A stretch of DNA of 64,000 nt from Cytophagales bacterium. Its GTDB lineage: Bacteria > Bacteroidota > Bacteroidia > Cytophagales > Cyclobacteriaceae. The stretch is taken from the NCBI GenBank assembly GCA_017303805.1, contig JAFLBQ010000003.1, positions 124,001 to 188,000 on the forward strand, read 5' to 3'. Position 1 is the stretch's first letter. Every line of letters begins with the position of its first letter. The position numbers were made by a program, and so were the translations under genes. The notes below the pieces were generated by a model, which was not told the DNA's origin, made no database searches, and worked only from the letters and a program-made list of their open reading frames with translations. Positions 59,581 to 64,000 of this stretch are shown piece after piece.

Positions 59581-61989
59581 CTACTCCGACCTTAGCGAAT
59601 GCGTGGGATTAGCCAGCGCAGCTTTTACCGATCGGTAAGCAACCGTAGCAACCGCAATTAGCAAGGTAATTCCAAGGCCTGCTACTAAAATAACCGGGCT
59701 CATAGTAATCTTATAGGCAAACTGTTCGAGATATTGATTGGCCGCATACCAGGCTATGGGTGCCGCCATGCAAAAACCAATCAGAATAAGCCTTACAAAT
59801 TCTTTGGAGAATAACATCAGAATACTCTCTACAGATGCACCCAACACTTTGCGAACCCCAATCTCTTTTGTCTTTTGATTGGCCATAAAAACCGTTAACC
59901 CTACTAACCCCAGGCAACCGATAAAAATAGCAAGCGAGGTAAAGATAGAGAGCAACACCGACATGCGCTGCTCGCTTTCATAAAACTCCTGAATCTGATC
60001 ATCTAAAAACCGATAAGAAAATATGCATTCCGGATAGGCCTGCTCCCATTTTGCCTGCACTTGCTTCAAGGCATCTTGCATGCTTTGTGGATTTAGTTTT
60101 ACAGATAAGGTACGATAGCCCCGCACCCGGTTAAACATAATGGTTGCTTCCAATGGGTCTTGCAACGAAACGGTATGAAAATTTTTAACCACCCCACCCA
60201 CCGGCCGGGTTCTACCCCACATGCGAACCTGCTTGCCAATAATTTCTTCGGGGTTGGCATAGCCCACAACCTGAACAAACCGCTCGTTTACTACAAACGT
60301 TTGGGCCGTATCGCCATCGGCCACACCTGCACCGGCCAGTATTTTCAGGTCGTATAAGTCCAGGTAATTTCCGTCAACCTGCTTTACCTGCGTTGCATAG
60401 TGCTTATCATCGCCTTCTATTGTAAAATCGGTAGTAGAAACGCTGCCTGAAGAGGGAGCGGTACTGCTCAAACTTGCGGCCTCCACACCAGCAATGGTAA
60501 GTAAATCGGTGCGTAGCGTACGCATTTTACTTTCTCCTGCTTCTGCCGGTTGCTCGGCTACCGGTATATTCACGGTTACAATGGCATCTTTTCGAAAACC
60601 CAGTTCTTTGTTGCGCAGGTAATTCATCTGACTAATCAGTACTACCGTGCCAATAATCAGCAATTGTGAAATAACAAACTGAAGTACAACCAGGCTTCTG
60701 CGCAAATTAAAACCCGAAGTGTGCGAAGCCCTAATTTGGTTTTTAAGAGCACTAACCGGATTATACTTACTTAAAACCAGGGCCGGGTAAAAACCCGACA
60801 AGCATGCCACTACAATTAAAGTAGTTGCTAAAAATATCCAAAGCGAAACATCGGTACCGAATTTTAATGCTAACGTAAGATCCAGAAAGGGATTAAGAAA
60901 GGTTAAGCCTACTTCTGCCACTACAATTGCAATTACAACCGAAACCAACGTTACTAAAAATGTTTCGCCTAAAAACTGAAAGATTAATTGCGGGCGCGAA
61001 CTACCCAGTGATTTGCGGATACCTACTTCTTTAGAGCGCTTCACAGCTTCGGCTGTGGTAAGGTTGATAAAGTTGATGCAGGCCGTTAGCAGCAGAAACA
61101 CGCCAATTAAACTAAGGGTGGTAAGCGTAGTGGCGCTTACGGTATTGTAATTATAATTACCGAAGCGATCGTCAAAGTGAATTTCATTAAAAGGTTGCAG
61201 AACAAATGCTGTGTGATCGCGATTGCGCGTGGAATCGCCCAGGTACTTGGTTACAAAGGCCGGCATGCGCGCCTCTATAGCTGCTATGGTACTACCGTTT
61301 TTTACGGTGAAGTAACAATGGTCATCACTCCAGATTCCCGTCCAGGCGCTTTCATCTCTTTCTTTTTTTACGGTGATATACGAGGCCAATACATCAAAAG
61401 GTAAATCAGTATTGGTTGGATAATCTTCCATGATGGCAGTTACTCGAAATTCATTATCATCAAAGCGCAACACTTCTCCTATGGCATCTTCTTTTCCAAA
61501 GTACTTTATGGCCGATCGTTTTGAGAGGATCACCTCGTTGGGCTCATCCAAACCTTTATCCGCATTGCCAATTAAAATTTTACGATCGAAGATTTTAAAG
61601 AAATTTGGTTCTGCATATGCTATCCCGCTTTCTTCATCATATTTCTTGGAGTCGGCATTTGGTTGCGGAATCACAATCAAACCCCCGTTTCTATAGGAAA
61701 TAAAAGTTACTTCTTCTGCCTCGGGGAAATCACCACGGAAAACTTCTGGAAACCCCGGATAAACTCCGGAAGTGTAATTCTTTCCATCGTTACCATCCGA
61801 TTGCACATTGGCCCGGTAAATTCGTGTGTAGTTACTATGATAGGTATCGAAACTTTTATGATGCCGCACCAGCAAAAAAAGAATGAGGCTGGTAGCAAGA
61901 CCCAGGGTAAGTCCGCTGATGTTCAGAAAAGTGGTTCCCCGCTGGCGAAGCAGGTTGCGCAAGGCGGTTTTAAAGTAATTTTTGAACAT
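59581..61989 (-). CDS. MacB/FtsX-type ABC transporter permease
   Basis: A large 802-residue permease. The ATG at 61989 (MFKNYFKTALRNLLRQRG) is preferred; the longer frame begins 36 bases earlier. It has two similar halves. Each begins with a helix, carries a large periplasmic domain and ends with FtsX segments: EAVKRSKEVGIRKSLGSSRP in the first and ANQKTKEIGVRKVLGASVES in the second. Eight membrane helices are expected. Such double-FtsX permeases are frequent in Bacteroidota and work with an unlinked MacB-type ATPase. No ATPase gene is near, and the substrate is unknown. Its 3' end lies five bases from the convergent inositol-monophosphatase gene. Confidence 0.92.
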   Translation of the reverse strand: MFKNYFKTALRNLLRQRGTTFLNISGLTLGLATSLILFLLVRHHKSFDTYHSNYTRIYRANVQSDGNDGKNYTSGVYPGFPEVFRGDFPEAEEVTFISYRNGGLIVIPQPNADSKKYDEESGIAYAEPNFFKIFDRKILIGNADKGLDEPNEVILSKRSAIKYFGKEDAIGEVLRFDDNEFRVTAIMEDYPTNTDLPFDVLASYITVKKERDESAWTGIWSDDHCYFTVKNGSTIAAIEARMPAFVTKYLGDSTRNRDHTAFVLQPFNEIHFDDRFGNYNYNTVSATTLTTLSLIGVFLLLTACINFINLTTAEAVKRSKEVGIRKSLGSSRPQLIFQFLGETFLVTLVSVVIAIVVAEVGLTFLNPFLDLTLALKFGTDVSLWIFLATTLIVVACLSGFYPALVLSKYNPVSALKNQIRASHTSGFNLRRSLVVLQFVISQLLIIGTVVLISQMNYLRNKELGFRKDAIVTVNIPVAEQPAEAGESKMRTLRTDLLTIAGVEAASLSSTAPSSGSVSTTDFTIEGDDKHYATQVKQVDGNYLDLYDLKILAGAGVADGDTAQTFVVNERFVQVVGYANPEEIIGKQVRMWGRTRPVGGVVKNFHTVSLQDPLEATIMFNRVRGYRTLSVKLNPQSMQDALKQVQAKWEQAYPECIFSYRFLDDQIQEFYESEQRMSVLLSIFTSLAIFIGCLGLVGLTVFMANQKTKEIGVRKVLGASVESILMLFSKEFVRLILIGFCMAAPIAWYAANQYLEQFAYKITMSPVILVAGLGITLLIAVATVAYRSVKAALANPTHSLRSE

Positions 61990-62193
61990 TGGTGCAGGGG
62001 TTTTTATAACGATGCCTTTTGGCAACTGAAAGTTTGATTAGCCGTTTTTCAATATCTGTGCCACCGGGTTTTTGCATTAATTAGGCCTACTGTTCTAGCA
62101 AGGTTGTCCAATTACCGGCCATTTTCGTCCGGCTGCGGACAGGTTTTTTTAGAATTGGTAGCCAAGGCACAGTAAAGTTTGTAGTTTTGAATC

Positions 62194-62346
62194 ATGCTTC
62201 AGCAAGTTCTTATTGCCACCTTATTTATGGCCGCCCTGTTTTACCTGGGCCGTATGGGTTGGCGCGCATGGTATTCTAAAAAAGCCTGCGGGGCCGGATG
62301 CACTAAGTGTACCGAAGCACTGGAAACACCTGTAAAGCGCACTTGA
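62194..62346 (+). CDS. FeoB-associated-like Cys-rich membrane mini-protein
   Basis: A 50-residue frame (MLQQVLIATLFMAALFYLGR) with one membrane helix (about 3-20), then WRAWYSKKACGAGCTKC with three closely spaced Cys, and a short polar end. It has the layout of the FeoB-associated Cys-rich membrane proteins that often follow feoB, but no feo gene is in the window. TAGTTTTG at 62182-62189 matches a -7 element four bases before the ATG. Confidence 0.65.
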   Translation: MLQQVLIATLFMAALFYLGRMGWRAWYSKKACGAGCTKCTEALETPVKRT

Positions 62347-62569
62347 GCCACTCAATTTCTTGAAATTTGGACTTCCTCCGGAATTATGCATTTTGCGCAA
62401 CGCATTTTGTATGATTAATCCATTTTTACTTAAAGGGCACTAAGCGCCTGCAGCGTGCAGTGTTCAATCAAAGCGTTGGAAGATCGCGAATTAGTTGTGC
62501 AGGAATCAGGAAGCTACCGCGTGTACGATGTCTTTCTGGGGCGCTGTATCTCTTACCAATTTGCTTAAA

Positions 62570-63601
62570 TCATGCCCACACTTTGGTTCCTTCCGTGCAG
62601 TTTTTGCACATTTCGATTTCGGAGCGCGAGCGGAGCAGCGAAGCACGAAACTCCCGGTACTTTGGCCCTTGCCAGATTTGTTTAAACGACTCCGTTTGCA
62701 AATCGCCCATAACATACTGTGCATCTTTATCAAAACAACAGGGCACTACTTTGCCATCCCATGTAATCACACAACTTTGCCACATCTTCCAGCAATGGCT
62801 CTCCAACCTATTTTTAATTGAATAGGTGCCATCTGCATTCTGCTTATACCGTGCATATTTATCGGTGGTGGGAATCAGATCAGAACCCATTGCATAATCG
62901 TAGATCTGCGCGGTTTTTAATGCTACCTGATCTGCTCCAATCTCCCTGGCAAGTTGATGCACGGCTGTTACCTGGTGCTCGTTGGGCCTTACCACCAAAA
63001 ACTGAAATACCACAAACGGAGTAATTGATTTTAATTCCCGCTTCCAGCGAATTATGTTGCGTGCACCTTCCAACACCTTATCCAACCTGCCGCCTACGCG
63101 ATAAGCCTGGTAAGTTTCCTGCGTGGTGCCATCAATTGAAATAATCAACCGATCTAATCCGCTCTCCACAGTCTTGCGGGCCATCGCATCGGTTAGGTAA
63201 TGGGCATTGGTTGAGGTAGCCGTGTAAATATTTTTTTGAGATGCATAGCCAACCAAATCTAAAAACTGTGGGTGCAGGTATGGTTCGCCCTGAAAATAGA
63301 AGGTAAGATAAGAGAGTGTTGGTGCCAGTTCGTCAATTACTTTTTTGAAAAGCTCGGCTTGCAACATACCCGTAGGTCGGGTAAAAGATCGCAATCCCGA
63401 GGGGCATTCCGGGCAACGTAAATTGCAAGAGGTAGTAGGTTCGATCGCAATGCTGGTAGGCAGCGCCCAGTGGTTCGGTTTATTTAAAAGCCGGGAATAA
63501 TGAAAACTTGAGACAACTTTGGCCGCATTGTAAACGCGGGCGGATGTTGCTTTTCGCAACAGGTTCAACGTATCCGAAAAATTTCCGCGCAAAGCGTCCA
63601 T
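62570..63601 (-). CDS. Radical SAM/SPASM-domain protein
   Basis: A 343-residue iron-sulfur enzyme. The radical SAM cluster motif CNLRCPEC (Cys 59, 63, 66) is within SCNLRCPECPSGLRSFTRP. The barrel continues with YFQGEPYLHPQFLDL, STNAHYLTDAMARKT and LDRLIISIDGTTQETYQAY. A C-terminal SPASM-like region has CVITWDGKVVPCCFDKDA and MCKNCTEG, binding further clusters. Such proteins often modify peptides or sugars. No precursor peptide gene is seen next to it, so its substrate is unknown. The divergent DUF4105 gene starts 60 bases away. Confidence 0.9.
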   Translation of the reverse strand: MDALRGNFSDTLNLLRKATSARVYNAAKVVSSFHYSRLLNKPNHWALPTSIAIEPTTSCNLRCPECPSGLRSFTRPTGMLQAELFKKVIDELAPTLSYLTFYFQGEPYLHPQFLDLVGYASQKNIYTATSTNAHYLTDAMARKTVESGLDRLIISIDGTTQETYQAYRVGGRLDKVLEGARNIIRWKRELKSITPFVVFQFLVVRPNEHQVTAVHQLAREIGADQVALKTAQIYDYAMGSDLIPTTDKYARYKQNADGTYSIKNRLESHCWKMWQSCVITWDGKVVPCCFDKDAQYVMGDLQTESFKQIWQGPKYREFRASLLRSRSEIEMCKNCTEGTKVWA

Positions 63602-63661
63602 AACTCAAAATTACTTTTTGAAACCCGATTGTCTATCTTTCGGAAACACATATTTGAACAC

Positions 63662-64000
63662 ATGCACCGTTTTATTTTGGCCGGTCTTTTTTGGTTGTTT
63701 TCAGTTTCCCTGTGGGGGCAGGCTCACCAACTTTCAGAAAGTGCCGAAATCTCCATCATTACCTGTGGCCCCGATCCTAACGAACTTTACAGCGCTTTTG
63801 GGCACAGCGCTATTCGGATTATCGATCCGGAGAATGGATTTGATTATGCCTTTAACTATGGCGTATTCGACTTCGACCAGCCTAATTTTTATCTGAACTT
63901 TGCGCGCGGCAAAAATTATTATAAGCTGGCCGTGTATAAATATGAAAACTTCGAATGGGCGTATCAACGCGATGGCCGCTTTATACACGAGCAGGTGCTG
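63662..64000 (+). CDS. DUF4105-family protein (partial, 3' end beyond window)
   Basis: The ATG at 63662 opens a signal peptide (MHRFILAGLFWLFSVSLWGQ) and the start of the DUF4105 domain: SIITCGPDPNELYSAFGHSA, IRIIDPENGFDYAFNYGVFD, then FDQPNFYLNFARGKNYYKL. A thiol residue and a His in the CG and FGHSA motifs are conserved and may be catalytic, but function is unproven. The rest of the gene is outside the window. A 92-codon frame that starts upstream in another phase is not used. Confidence 0.85.
   Translation, partial: MHRFILAGLFWLFSVSLWGQAHQLSESAEISIITCGPDPNELYSAFGHSAIRIIDPENGFDYAFNYGVFDFDQPNFYLNFARGKNYYKLAVYKYENFEWAYQRDGRFIHEQVL

Noticed and set aside
63618..63896. 92-codon plus frame near the right end
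   Set aside because: It is out of phase with the DUF4105 frame, which has a signal peptide and family motifs.

Overview
The window looks like chromosomal DNA of a Bacteroidota member, most likely a Cytophagales-type bacterium. The signs are two complete TTTG-N19-TAnnTTTG promoters (upstream of atpD and of a PpiD-like isomerase) plus several lone TAnnTTTG -7 elements, an atpD-atpC pair detached from the other ATP synthase genes, an ECF sigma factor paired with a TonB-type membrane protein, a LytS/LytTR two-component pair, DUF4105, DUF6787 and DUF1684 proteins, and many signal-peptide, lipoprotein and beta-barrel products. No rRNA, tRNA, CRISPR array, prophage or intact insertion sequence was seen. 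The first and last genes are cut by the window edges.

Layout. 0-3.3 kb (minus): ECF sigma factor, TonB-like membrane protein and a large calcium-binding FG-GAP repeat surface protein in one translationally coupled operon. 3.4-12.8 kb: small metabolic and envelope genes. These include a convergent pair of RR-signal sugar enzymes, a DoxX plus rhodanese pair, and a Crp/Fnr-type regulator beside an FNR-like box in front of a YiaA-type membrane protein. A GyrI-fused SRPBCC protein, a DUF1684 protein and an S9 peptidase follow. 12.9-24.3 kb (all minus): an accessory-looking block. It holds an AT-rich coiled-coil/barrel protein, an EEP-family phosphoesterase, an M19-like dipeptidase, a DUF900 alpha/beta hydrolase, membrane proteins, a lipoprotein, a LytS/LytTR pair, a CHAP/peptidoglycan-binding enzyme without signal peptide, and two tandem paralogous small helical proteins. 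This is the best candidate for an undescribed system. 24.5-33.5 kb (plus): an orphan NarL-type response regulator, then hpt, adk, obg, grpE, dnaJ and an ABC exporter. 33.6-36.9 kb: histidine kinase, atpD, atpC. 37-43 kb: envelope genes, an RluA-type pseudouridine synthase, a serine beta-lactamase-like lipoprotein with a Uma2-nuclease remnant directly behind it, prfC, and a frameshifted outer-membrane barrel. 43.2-50.2 kb: dnaK, aspartate kinase, an EamA exporter, NhaD antiporter and a Glu/Leu/Phe/Val dehydrogenase. 50.3-56.8 kb: coaX (frame broken in an A-run), an outer-membrane protein, a TPR protein, lptC, a 52-residue membrane protein and a PpiD-like isomerase, forming an envelope-biogenesis cluster. 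56.8-59.6 kb: DUF493, phhB, rsmI, a membrane protein and an inositol-monophosphatase-family gene, the last four tightly overlapping. 59.6-64 kb: an FtsX/MacB-type permease, a FeoB-associated-like Cys-rich mini-protein, a radical SAM/SPASM protein and the start of a DUF4105 protein.

Most functional names rest on motifs read by eye from the translations. No database search was run. Start codons were changed from the longest frame where a signal peptide, a lipobox, a Shine-Dalgarno sequence or a paralogue decided the matter.
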